Shown piece by piece: positions 42,701 through 52,121 of a DNA stretch of 64,000 nucleotides. Source of the DNA: Notolepis coatsorum (Eukaryota; Chordata; Actinopteri; Aulopiformes; Paralepididae); NCBI GenBank assembly GCA_963971535.1, contig OZ020592.1, positions 124,890,140 to 124,954,139 on the forward strand. Direction: 5' to 3'. The position numbers were made by a program, and so were the translations under genes. The first letter of the stretch is position 1; every line of letters begins with the position of its first letter. The notes below the pieces were generated by a model that searched no databases, had not been told where the DNA came from, and saw nothing but the letters and a program-made list of their open reading frames with translations.

Positions 42701-45352
42701 CCTGGTCCCTCCTCCCACACCTGGTCCCTCCTCCCTCACCTGGTCCCTCCTCCCACACCTGGTCCCTCCTCCCTCACCTGGTCCCTCCCTCACCTGGTCC
42801 CTCCCACACCTGGTCCCTCCTCCCTCACCTGGTCCCTCCCTCACCTGGTCCCTCCTCCCTCACCTGGTCCCTCCTCCCTCACCTGGTCCCTCCTCCCACA
42901 CCTGGTCCCTCCTCCCTCACCTGGTCCCTCCTCCCTCACCTGGTCCCTCCTCCCTCACCTGGTCCCTCCTCCCACACCTGGTCCCTCCCACACCTGCCCC
43001 CCCCTCACCTGGTCCCTCCCACACCTGCCCCCCCCTCACCTGGTCCCTCCCACACCTGCCCCCCCCTCACCTGGTCCCTCCTCCCTCACCTGGTCCCTCC
43101 TCCCACACCTGGTCCCTCCTCCCTCACCTGGCCCCTCCTCCCTCACCTGGTCCCTCCCTCACCTGGTCCCTCCCTCCCACACCTGGTCCCTCCTCCCTCA
43201 CCTGGTCCCTCCTCCCACACCTGGTCCCTCCTCCCTCACCTGGTCCCTCCTCCCACACCTGGTCCCTCCTCCCTCACCTGGTCCCTCCTCCCTCACCTGG
43301 TCCCTCCTCCCACACCTGGTCCCTCCTCCCACACCTGGTCCCTCCTCCCTCACCTGGCCCCTCCCACACCTGGTCCCTCCCACACCTGGTCCCTCCTCCC
43401 ACACCTGGTCCCTCCTCCCTCACCTGGTCCCTCCTCCCACACCTGGTCCCTCCTCCCACACCTGGTCCCTCCCTCCCTCACCTGGCCCCTCCCACACCTG
43501 GTCCCTCCCACACCTGGTCCCTCCCTCCCTCACCTGGCCCCTCCTCCCACACCTGGTCCCTCCCTCCCTCACCTGGCCCCTCCTCCCACACCTGGTCCCT
43601 TCTCCCACATATGGTCCCTCCCACACCTGGCCCCTCCCACACCTGACCCCTCCCACACCTGGCCCCTCCCACACCTGACCCCTCCCACACCTGGCCCCTC
43701 CCACACCTGGTCCCTCCTCCCACACCTGGCCCCTCCCTCCCACACCTGGCCCCTCCCTCCCACACCTGACCCCTCCCACACCTGGCCCCTCCCACACCTG
43801 GTCCCTCCCACACCTGGCCCCTCCCTCCCACACCTGGTCCCTCCCACACCTGGCCCCTCCTCCCACACCTGGTCCCTCCCACACCTGGCCCCTCCTCCCA
43901 CACCTGGTCCCTCCCACACCTGGTCCCTCCCACACCTGGTCCCTCCCACACCTGGCCCCTCCTCCCACACCTGGTCCCTCCCTCCCTCACCTGGCCCCTC
44001 CTCCCACACCTGGTCCCTTCTCCCACATATGGTCCCTCCCACACCTGACCCCTCCCACACCTGGCCCCTCCCACACCTGACCCCTCCCACACCTGACCCC
44101 TCCCACACCTGGCCCCTCCCACACCTGACCCCTCCCACACCTGGCCCCTCCCACACCTGTTCCCTCCTCCCACACCTGGCCCCTCCCTCCCACACCTGGC
44201 CCCTCCCTCCCACACCTGGTCCCTCCCACACCTGGCCCCTCCCTCCCACACCTGACCCCTCCCACACCTGGCCCCTCCCACACCTGGTCCCTCCCACACC
44301 TGGCCCCTCCCTCCCACACCTGGTCCCTCCCACACCTGGCCCCTCCTCCCACACCTGGTCCCTCCCACACCTGGTCCCTCCCACACCTGGTCCCTCCCAC
44401 ACCTGGTCCCTCCCACACCTGGCCCCTCCTCCCACACCTGGTCCCTCCTCCCACACCTGGCCCCTCCCTCCCACACCTGGTCCCTCCCACACCTGACCCC
44501 TCCCACACCTGGCCCCTCCCACACCTGGTCCCTCCTCCCACACCTGGCCCCTCCCTCCCACACCTGGTCCCTCCCACACCTGGCCCCTCCCTCCCACACC
44601 TGACCCCTCCCACACCTGGCCCCTCCCACACCTGGTCCCTCCCACACCTGGCCCCTCCCTCCCACACCTGGTCCCTCCCACACCTGGCCCCTCCTCCCAC
44701 ACCTGGTCCCTCCCACACCTGGCCCCTCCTCCCACACCTGGTCCCTCCCACACCTGGTCCCTCCCACACCTGGTCCCTCCCACACCTGGCCCCTCCTCCC
44801 ACACCTGGTCCCTCCCTCCCTCACCTGGCCCCTCCTCCCACACCTGGTCCCTTCTCCCACATATGGTCCCTCCCACACCTGACCCCTCCCACACCTGGCC
44901 CCTCCCACACCTGACCCCTCCCACACCTGGCCCCTCCCACACCTGACCCCTCCCACACCTGGCCCCTCCCACACCTGGTCCCTCCTCCCACACCTGGCCC
45001 CTCCCTCCCACACCTGGTCCCTCCCACACCTGGCCCCTCCCTCCCACACCTGACCCCTCCCACACCTGGCCCCTCCCACACCTGGTCCCTCCCACACCTG
45101 GCCCCTCCCTCCCACACCTGGTCCCTCCCACACCTGGCCCCTCCTCCCACACCTGGTCCCTCCCACACCTGGTCCCTCCCACACCTGGTCCCTCCCACAC
45201 CTGGCCCCTCCTCCCACACCTGGTCCCTCCTCCCACACCTGGCCCCTCCCTCCCACACCTGGTCCCTCCCACACCTGGCCCCTCCTCCCACACCTGGTCC
45301 CTCCTCCCACACCTGGCCCCTCCTCCCACACCTGGTCCCTCCCACACCTGGT
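39757..45352. repeat. 5.6-kb pyrimidine-rich minisatellite, 16/19/20-bp units
   Basis: The units are CCTGGTCCCTCCCACA (16), CCTGGTCCCTCCTCCCTCA or CCTGGTCCCTCCTCCCACA (19) and CCTGGTCCCTCCCTCCCACA (20), roughly 300 copies. After about 43.6 kb the variants CCTGGCCCC and CCTGACCCC become common, and blocks of several hundred bp recur (the TTCTCCCACATATGGTCCCT variant appears three times, near 43600, 44010 and 44850). Forward frames stay open for more than 1000 codons, which is a composition effect. Confidence 0.97.
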
Positions 45353-45661
45353 CCGCCTAAAACCTTCACGTGGCCTGAGACGTTGATTTTGACCAGTTCG
45401 GAAAAATCACATAATATAAAAATCTGACTGAATGTAGATAGATATAAATGATCACACACACACACCCTGCATATATAAATAACTTTTCCTCAGGGAATAA
45501 AAAACGATCCATCTTTATTTATTCACATCACACATTTTCCAAGCACTTCTGCACAGACACGCACTTTAGTTATATGCTGCTGTGTGTTTGACCTTTGACC
45601 TTCTTTTTGACATGGTTCAGTACATCCTGCGCTCTCGTTCTTTCCCTCGTCCCTCCTCCAG
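45353..45661. other. Unique intron 3 end
   Basis: Non-repetitive apart from a short (CA)n at about 45450-45466. It ends in the exon 4 acceptor CGTCCCTCCTCCAG. Confidence 0.5.
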
Positions 45662-45808
45662 GTGGTGGAGACGTTGTCACGGTTACACCTGGTGATGGAG
45701 TACGCCGGGGGAGGGGAGCTCTACACCAAGATCACCACGGAGGGAAAGCTCTCCGACATCGACAGCAAGATCGTCTTCTCACAGATCCTCTCCGCTGTCA
45801 AGCACATG
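45662..45808 (+). CDS. NIM1K: NIM1K exon 4 (kinase hinge and helix E)
   Basis: Codes VVETLSRLHLVMEYAGGGEL then YTKITTEGKLSDIDSKIVFS and QILSAVKHM (residues about 172-220). VMEYAGGGEL is the hinge that contacts the adenine of ATP, and the helix after it leads into the catalytic loop of exon 5. It is highly similar to known NIM1. The acceptor is CTCCTCCAG and the exon begins in phase 0. The donor is GTCGGT at 45809, a weak site for position +3, and the exon ends ATG in phase 0, joining exon 5 to give KHM then HDHSIIHRD. Confidence 0.95.
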
Positions 45809-45867
45809 GTCGGTAGCCTCGTCCGGCCGCATCGCACGTTCCAGCTGTACCGTTGTGTTTATTGGCA

Positions 45868-46018
45868 TTAACCATTTCACTGTCACACGACAGAAGGCGG
45901 AGCTAATGATGCTAATGATGGAGCATCGCCGTCGGTTGTGTGATAGTAAAGGGCTAACCTTCTGTATTGTCACAGTGAAAGGGTTAACCGGCTGTCGTGT
46001 CGTGGCAGTGAAAGGGTT
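45868..46018. repeat. Inverted TTAACC/GGGTTAA motifs (piggyBac-end-like)
   Basis: TTAACCATTTCACTGTCACA at the left and CAGTGAAAGGGTTAACCGGC, then GGCAGTGAAAGGGTTC, at the right are inverted relatives, resembling those at 32692-32775. A small TTAA-type MITE remnant. Confidence 0.5.
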
Positions 46019-46045
46019 CAAATGTAATATCGGATCACTTACACA

Positions 46046-46340
46046 TATGGGGGATATACACATACATAGGGGACACACACATACGTAGCTGAGACGCACA
46101 TACATATACATACCTGAGATACACACTCACATAGGGGGCAGAGGCACACATGGATACGAGACACACACAAGAGGTAGGAGTACAGTCACACACCAGAAAG
46201 ATGCACACACACACACGTATGAGGCATGCACAGTTGCACACATACTTACGTGATACACGTACCCACGTACATATATCTGAGACACACATGCATGCATGCT
46301 CTCATGCACACCTACATATATCTGAGACGCATCCTCTCAC
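46046..46340. repeat. CA-rich cryptic repeat
   Basis: Imperfect repetition of ACACACATACATATCTGAGA-like words. No clear unit. Confidence 0.65.
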
Positions 46341-46591
46341 ATGCACTATGGAGAAGGATGGCATCCCGATAGAAGATGCAGCACATACCTGCTCGCAGGT
46401 AGATCGGTCTACATGTAACGTATGTGCATCAGGGATATATATGCACAATGTATAGTATTTTTTTTCTTTTACATGTTTTGTATGTTCTTACAAAAAAAGA
46501 AAGGCAAATCTTGGACGTTACATATTGTGATGTGGAAAGATATGTGTTGAATATTGGAGAGATTTGTGCAAAAAATATAAAAAAAAAAAAA

Positions 46592-46876
46592 AATGTAATA
46601 TCGGAAATGATCGGTATCGGTTTATATAAAAAAATATATATATTTCTTTTTACATTTATTTTGCCTTTATTTACCCAGGCAAGCAAGTAAGAACAAATTT
46701 GTATTTTATTTATTGTCAAAAGTATGCATAATGTTGTGTTAATTCCATGAAATTATTACGTTTTTTTGGGGGGGAAACCATATATCGGTATCGGTTGATA
46801 TTGGTATCGGAAATTAAGAGTTGGACAATATCGGTATATCAGATATCAGTAAAAAAGCCAACATCGAACATCCCTA
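46592..46876. mobile_element. hAT-like MITE, truncated copy
   Basis: Matches the inverted copy at 56135-56469 (TAATATCGGAAATGATCGGT, ATTTACCCAGGCAAGCAAGT, CATCGAACATCCCTAG). The left terminus is missing. Confidence 0.72.
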
Positions 46877-47471
46877 GTTGTGTTATTCTCACTAACAAGG
46901 TGATCGTCATCAAACAGGTGATCGTCATCAAACAGGTGATCGTAATCAAACAACTGGTGATCGTAATCAAACAACAGGTGATTATTATTATATGACAACC
47001 GTGGTCAATGAGTTGTGGCGTTGTACCATATTGGATGGTAAAACACGTCAGAATACTATGAATACGATCTGTTTCTGTATTTCTTTCTACCACAAGAAGT
47101 TTGAGATATTGTTGTTTTTGTGTGTCTTATTTATTTCCGTTACCTTTTTACTATATTAAAGTCTAGGACAATATCTGCAGGTCCTGTCAAACGCTGAGCA
47201 CATTTTAATATGATAATATATTTCATTTCATTTCTCATTTCAAACCTTTATTTCAACTTGTGAGACACTGAGGTTACCCTCATTCACAGCGACGACAAGC
47301 TTACAAAACAATACACCGTTTATCAGCAATTTCATACATATTATAGGCACAATAAATAAGAATAACAATAAACCATCAGCTAAGACAATTACAAGTCGAT
47401 AAACAGTGGTCGGAGATCATACGTTTAAACGTAGCAAAAGAAGGAAGAACCTTGTACAATGCTGTACTATT
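46877..47471. other. No gene seen
   Basis: Contains a short tandem of GTGATCGTCATCAAACAG-type words at 46900-46980. Otherwise unremarkable. Confidence 0.4.
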
Positions 47472-48386
47472 AGTGGTGGGACTCGATTAAAATGTTTTAT
47501 TGAATTCATTTGAGACTTTAGTTAATTAATCGAAATTAATAGCATTTTAAACATCAATATTTGATGCGAAAAGCAAAAATGTTCAATTAAAATGGATTTT
47601 GGTATACAAGTGAATCAATGAATAATATACATTATACATACAGCAGCAAAATCTTGTTTATTAGCTACTACAAAGACCAACAGTCAGATCAATGACATTT
47701 TTAACAAAGTGCAGCAATTTTAGGAATAATATATATATAGCTATATATATATAGCGCAAAGGATCTTTTCTCTTTTGAAAGGTAACATTCCGAAGTTTCT
47801 TACACAATAAAGAAAAATCACTTTGAGTGCTAATGAAATAGAGTAACAGAGGTTTGAACACACTGAAGTAAAAGTTGTGTGTACTCATATTTCTGTTTAG
47901 TGGTTGCCAGATGCCTGTTTTTAAGTTCCATAGGAGCTGGAAAACATAACTGTTCCATAGCCTGAAGTCTTATCATACAGGTCCAAAGTTTATAAAAATC
48001 ACACGGAAAATGAGTATTTCAAAGGTTTTTGTAATGTGTGTACCGCAATAATTCAGCGTGATTATCCAAAATGGCCGTCCACTGCCTTTATTTCGCCTCT
48101 CCAGTCAAAACAAAGGACTTCCTCGCTTGTCAAATGACGCTCGCCGGATGTTTCATCTTCTAACTCGAGACCCGAAGCATGCAACAGGTTGACTGTGGTG
48201 ACGAGCGAAAGGCGGCAAATTCAACTTTCTGCCAATGTATTGGTTGATGGGCGAATACGCAGCCCGGAGCCGACAGACGAGGGCAAAGTGCCGCGACGTG
48301 CGATAAAATGTGCCATTTTCTTTAACGTTTAATTTCTTCTGTCGTTAATTAATCTAAATTAACGCAATAAAGTCCCAGCCCTATGT
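47472..48386. mobile_element. hAT-like non-autonomous element
   Basis: The left end contains GGTGGGACTCGATTAAAATG. The right end contains GCAATAAAGTCCCAGCCCTA, whose complement TAGGGCTGGGACT matches the left. A TTAATTAATC-type subterminal occurs on both sides. About 0.9 kb, no transposase seen. Confidence 0.6.
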
Positions 48387-48448
48387 ATAATATATTATTA
48401 CAGCCTACTTGCTCAGATGTGTATATTCAGAGTTAATTATATAATTAT

Positions 48449-48925
48449 ATTGTTTAGGCGGCTGGGTGACGCAGCGGACATTGCGCTCGTCACCAACGCA
48501 AGAGACACCGGGTTCAAATCCGGCTGTCGGCGTTGCCTCCGGCTTGGGCCGGCCGTCATACTGGCTCAATTGGCAGAGCCAGCGGGTGGAAGTCGATGGG
48601 TGGTAATCTGGACGTTGTGGACAGCGACTCCTACAGGTCGGTTGGGGACGCCTGCACAGCAGAGACAGGAAATGGCGGGGGTAGTGTGAGCCTCCCACAC
48701 GTTACACCTCGCCAATGAGAGTCCGCACTGGCAGGTGAAAAGATGTGACAGGCTGCCTCCTCGTGTATCGGAGGGGACACGTGATGCAAGGCTTCTATCC
48801 TCCCTACAACCGACCAGTGGGGGGCATATGCGAGCAACGTTCAAGACAGGGGAGGGGAGAATTGGAAACACGAAATTGGGATGGGAGAAAAATAGAAAAT
48901 AAGGAGAAAAAGTGGATAAAATTTC
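48449..48925 (+). mobile_element. tRNA-derived SINE, long copy
   Basis: The head GGCGGCTGGGTGACGCAGCG (A-box-like) and CCGGGTTCAAATCCGGC (B box GGTTCAAATCC) has pol III promoter spacing. A body of about 380 bp follows, sharing its 3' half with 24341-24555. It is directly followed by a LINE 3' end. Confidence 0.75.
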
Positions 48926-49090
48926 TTTTTAATATTGTTTACACTGCCTATTTGAACTTTTCTACTGTGCTATAATTGTATTCTACCATTACCCTGCCCA
49001 TACCTGTACCTCCCCTCCCCCATGCTGCTATGATGCCTGAATTTCCCCCAAGGGGATCAATAAAGGAATATCTTATCTCATCTCATCTTA
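48926..49090 (+). mobile_element. LINE 3' UTR tail
   Basis: CCCCATGCTGCTATGATGCC and AAGGGGATCAATAAAGGAAT, then repeated ATCTC, match the end of the LINE at 24556-24905. Confidence 0.75.
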
Positions 49091-49117
49091 TTATTGTCTC
49101 ACATCCAACATGTCTTC

Positions 49118-49161
49118 TCCATCCTCCCTCCCCCGCAGCACGACAACAGCATCATCCACCA
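49118..49161 (+). repeat. Duplicated exon 5 acceptor with first codons (decoy)
   Basis: CTCCCTCCCCCGCAG plus CACGACAACAGCATCATCCA copies the real acceptor and start of exon 5 at about 49251-49287 with one substitution in the exon part (AAC for CAC). The decoy exon would begin at 49139, 127 bp upstream of the real start, so its use would shift the frame. Confidence 0.9.
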
Positions 49162-49225
49162 CCACCATCATCCACCACCACCATCACCACCACCACCACC
49201 ACCATCACTACCACCACCATCACTA
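49157..49225. repeat. (CCA)n imperfect microsatellite
   Basis: CCACCACCATCA-type triplets grow out of the HH codons at the end of the decoy exon copy. Confidence 0.9.
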
Positions 49226-49265
49226 GTACTAACCCTAACCCTTCTCCCTCCTCCCTCCCCCGCAG

Positions 49266-50048
49266 CACGACCACAGCATCATCCACCGCGACCTGAAGGC
49301 GGAGAACGTCTTCTACACCTGCGGCTCCTGCGTCAAGGTGGGCGACTTCGGCTTCAGCACGCTCAGCCGGCGCCACGAGACGCTCAGCACCTTCTGCGGC
49401 TCCCCGCCATACGCCGCGCCCGAGCTGTTCCGGGATGAGCACTACCTCGGCGTCTTCGTGGATGTCTGGGCACTCGGCGTCATCCTGTTCTTCGCCGTGA
49501 CGGGCACCATGCCCTTCCGCGCCGACACCGTGGCCAAGCTGAAGCGCTGCATCCTGGAGGGCGCCTACGTCCTGCCCGCCTGGGTGCCAGAACCCTGCCG
49601 GCGCCTCCTCCGCGCCATCCTGCAGCCGCTGCCGGCCGAGCGCTGCGGCGTGGAGCAGATGATGGGCTGCGAGTGGCTGCTGCCCGTGGACTTCCCCCGC
49701 GCCACCGAGCCCTTCCGGCTGGAGCCGTCGCACCTGGCCGCGGCGGAGGAGGAGGAGGAGGAGGAGGGCGGCGCGCGGCTGGAGGAGGACGCGCTGGAGG
49801 TGAAGCGAGCGCTGGAGGCACTGGGGATCACCTCCGAGCACATTCTGAACAACCAGGGCAAGGACTGCCGCAGCTCCATCACGGGCGTGTACCGCATCCT
49901 GCTGCACCGTGCGCACAAGAGGCGCGCTGTGGAGAGCGCACCCGTGGCGGTGCGCGTGGCCGGCGTGCCGAGCACGCCTAGCAAAAAGGAGCGGCTGAAG
50001 GCGTACCGTGGCCTGCGGCACACATCCAAACTCTGTGTCATCCTGTGA
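49266..50048 (+). CDS. NIM1K: NIM1K exon 5 (kinase C-lobe and C-terminal tail)
   Basis: Last coding exon, 260 codons plus TGA at 50046-50048. HDHSIIHRDLKAENV carries the catalytic HRD loop (Asp about 229, Lys 231, Asn 234). GDFGFSTLS carries the Mg-binding DFG (247-249). LSTFCGSPPYAAPELF carries the activation-loop Thr (about 262) and APE. DVWALGVILFFAVTGTMPFR is helix F and the region after it. The tail has a Glu run (AAAEEEEEEE, from GAG repeats), then VKRALEALGITSEHILNNQG and SSITGVYRILLHRAHKRR, as in known NIM1. The protein ends RHTSKLCVIL, and CVIL has the form of a CaaX prenylation motif. NIM1 is an AMPK-related Ser/Thr kinase. The exon is very GC-rich, with CpG-rich third positions unlike the surrounding introns. 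Confidence 0.97.
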   Translation, partial: HDHSIIHRDLKAENVFYTCGSCVKVGDFGFSTLSRRHETLSTFCGSPPYAAPELFRDEHYLGVFVDVWALGVILFFAVTGTMPFRADTVAKLKRCILEGAYVLPAWVPEPCRRLLRAILQPLPAERCGVEQMMGCEWLLPVDFPRATEPFRLEPSHLAAAEEEEEEEGGARLEEDALEVKRALEALGITSEHILNNQGKDCRSSITGVYRILLHRAHKRRAVESAPVAVRVAGVPSTPSKKERLKAYRGLRHTSKLCVIL

Positions 50049-50083
50049 CCGAGAGCTCCGCCTCCTCCTTGGCGGAGGGGGGG

Positions 50084-50303
50084 CGTGATTACATATGCAC
50101 GCCGCATTTCTCGGAGACGCTCTCTGATTGGCCGACGCCTGTTTCTACACTGGTTAAGTTTAGGCACTCTTTCGAAGTTGGTTAAGGTTAGAGTTTATCT
50201 TAGAGCATGGCGATAGAACGCCAGGTAGTGGCCAATCAGAGAGCGTCAGTCAGTGCCAATCAGAGAGCGTCTCCGAGAAATGCGGCGTGCATATGTAATC
50301 ACG
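50084..50303. repeat. Perfect 49-bp inverted repeat in the NIM1K 3' region
   Basis: The left arm 50084-50132 (CGTGATTACATATGCACGCC and onward) is the exact reverse complement of 50255-50303. The loop is 122 nt and contains a further direct copy of GCCAATCAGAGAGCGTC at 50231-50247. It starts 36 nt after the stop codon. It could be a small MITE or a strong RNA hairpin in the 3' UTR. Confidence 0.95.
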
Positions 50304-50632
50304 CGGGGGGGGGGGGGCGAACTGGGCGGTCCGGAGGGAGGTCACATGGTCGCACCAAGACGCGCTCTCATTGGATGCGAAAGTGCTTTTCAATCCCAGG
50401 AGTTTAATCTAGAAGCAGCCATTTCCTTTTGATCAGACGAGTATCTAGAGAGAACGTTGCTGCCAGGGGGCGTGCATCACCGTCTGTGCTTTGGCCTCAC
50501 TTGTGAAAATTGGCAAAGCGATTATGCTGACATGTAAACACACATAGTTGACCCTGTATAAGCTAATGTGGAGGGTTCCTGCAGGTATCTGTCCCCCTGA
50601 GTTCAATGCTTTGGCTAAACTGTACTCCCAAC

Positions 50633-50952
50633 TTAGTAGGGTCATCTGTGGCACTTGACCGTGGAGAGCGAAGGTCCGTTTCTCAATGAATTTGTCATCT
50701 AGGAGGGTTAATAAACAAATTTAGCCGGGGTGTATTTTTTTAAAAAGGCGGGGCAAATTCGTGAGAGACCAAAATGGCTACCGTGGAAATGAACTTTTTA
50801 ATGGTTTGACCTACAATGATGCACAATACATGGTTTCAGAGCTTATTTTGATCAAGGAATACATATTTGGTGTTTATATAATGATTTGACCTATTGTTGA
50901 CCTTCAAATGCAAGATGGGTGCCAATTTTGAGCTCCAAAAGGGATTTTTTTC
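50633..50952 (+). repeat. Left arm of a long inverted repeat
   Basis: Starts TTAGTAGGGTCATCTGTGGC and is matched in reverse at 55826-56133 at roughly 90% by eye over more than 300 bp, for example GGTTTGACCTACAATGATGC and AAGGAATACATATTTGGTGT. It is preceded by CTCCCAAC at 50625-50632, which reappears at 56470-56477. Also contains AATAAA at 50710, a possible polyadenylation signal. Confidence 0.9.
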
Positions 50953-50989
50953 AAAATCGTCACAGAGCCTTCATATTAGGCTTTGATTG

Positions 50990-51143
50990 ATTGATTGAAT
51001 TGAATTGATTGATTGAAAACTTTATTAACAGATTGCAGAATGGGTACAGTACCGTACAGCTCAATACATACAATTGTTAAGGGGATGCAGACCAGAGAAA
51101 GACTTTCGTCTTGTTTACATCAGGGTCCCCCATTTTCAATTCA
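50990..51143 (-). repeat. Interspersed repeat, copy 3
   Basis: Antisense copy of the family at 10742-10875, with the (TCAA)n tail at 50990-51020 and CTTTCGTCTTGTTTACATCA. Confidence 0.78.
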
Positions 51144-52121
51144 TCATAACATATATGACATACACGACATACAGATAGACAGTACTGCTACATCTATACA
51201 TTTATGACATACCAGATTTGCAAATACAGTACTGTTGTGATACAAAAATAGTCCAGAAAAGAGAGTATATACATTTGACGTAGAACTGTACATTGGAGGA
51301 GGGTGGGTGAGCTGGGTGGGGGGGGGTTGGGTAGGAGGGGTGGGTGGGGGACACTGTACAACTGTACAAGCAAAACTGTACATTGGAATATTGACAACCA
51401 TACTTGGTAATTTACTGTACATTGGAGGGGTTGGGTTAAGACATTTACAGGGGCCAGTTTCGAATTGCAGTCTCCCGTAGGTGTTCTTTGAAAGGCTCTA
51501 ATGAAAGCTCTGCTCATGATGAGTTGAGTTATGGACAGAGGGGATAGGTGGGTAATATCTTCCACCATACTCCATCCATCTGTGAAAGTCGGAGACATGA
51601 TCATGATCAACCCTGTTTGCTTCAGCAGGGTGGGTTATTGGCCCCAGATGCTGTTTCCACAAGGTTGTCTGACTGCTTTGTCTGACCTCTCATCCTAGAC
51701 CTGTCCGGTTTGGTAAAACCTCCTACTGGCATAGCTCTCAGGGTTCACTGAGGTACTCAAGCTCCCTTACCACGACAAGGTGAACAGTCAAAAGGGAGGT
51801 GTGGTGCTTCAACAAATAGCACTCCAAAATAATAATTAATCAACTAGTAGCCTAATGGCCTTAAGGGCAGATTTGGAGGCAACAGCATCTCCTCTGGCTG
51901 ACACAGCAACTGAACCATGTAATGTCAAACTGAAAATATAATTGTTAGAATAAAACACACTAATGTTCACATCACAATATTAAAAAATAAAGGAAATAAG
52001 GGTGGAGAGAAAAGGCTGGTAGAAAACACAAATACAGAGTAGGGATGGATATAAAGTAAGCTAAGCAGACGATATAACGTAACAACTTGTTGATGGATGA
52101 TGAGAACCGGAGACAGAATCA
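51144..52121. other. Mostly unassigned, possible antisense LINE 5' remnant
   Basis: CTCCCTTACCACGACAAGGT near 51770 in antisense resembles the start region of RTE-like LINEs, and a G-rich run occurs at 51298-51352. No coding region can be supported. Confidence 0.3.

Noticed and set aside
39707-44496. Pro/Ser/Trp-rich open frames of over 1000 codons
   Set aside because: They are present in all three forward frames and made of a 16-20-bp minisatellite inside a NIM1K intron, so they are a composition artefact.
43478-45465. Gly/Arg/Val-rich long frames on the minus strand
   Set aside because: Reverse complement of the same minisatellite, with no start context, domain or conservation signal.
39757-45700. 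Intron 3 pyrimidine array seeded from the exon 4 acceptor
   Set aside because: Only short low-complexity words (TCCCTCCTCC, ACACCTGGT) are shared with 45648-45695, too little for the claim made for exons 1 and 3.
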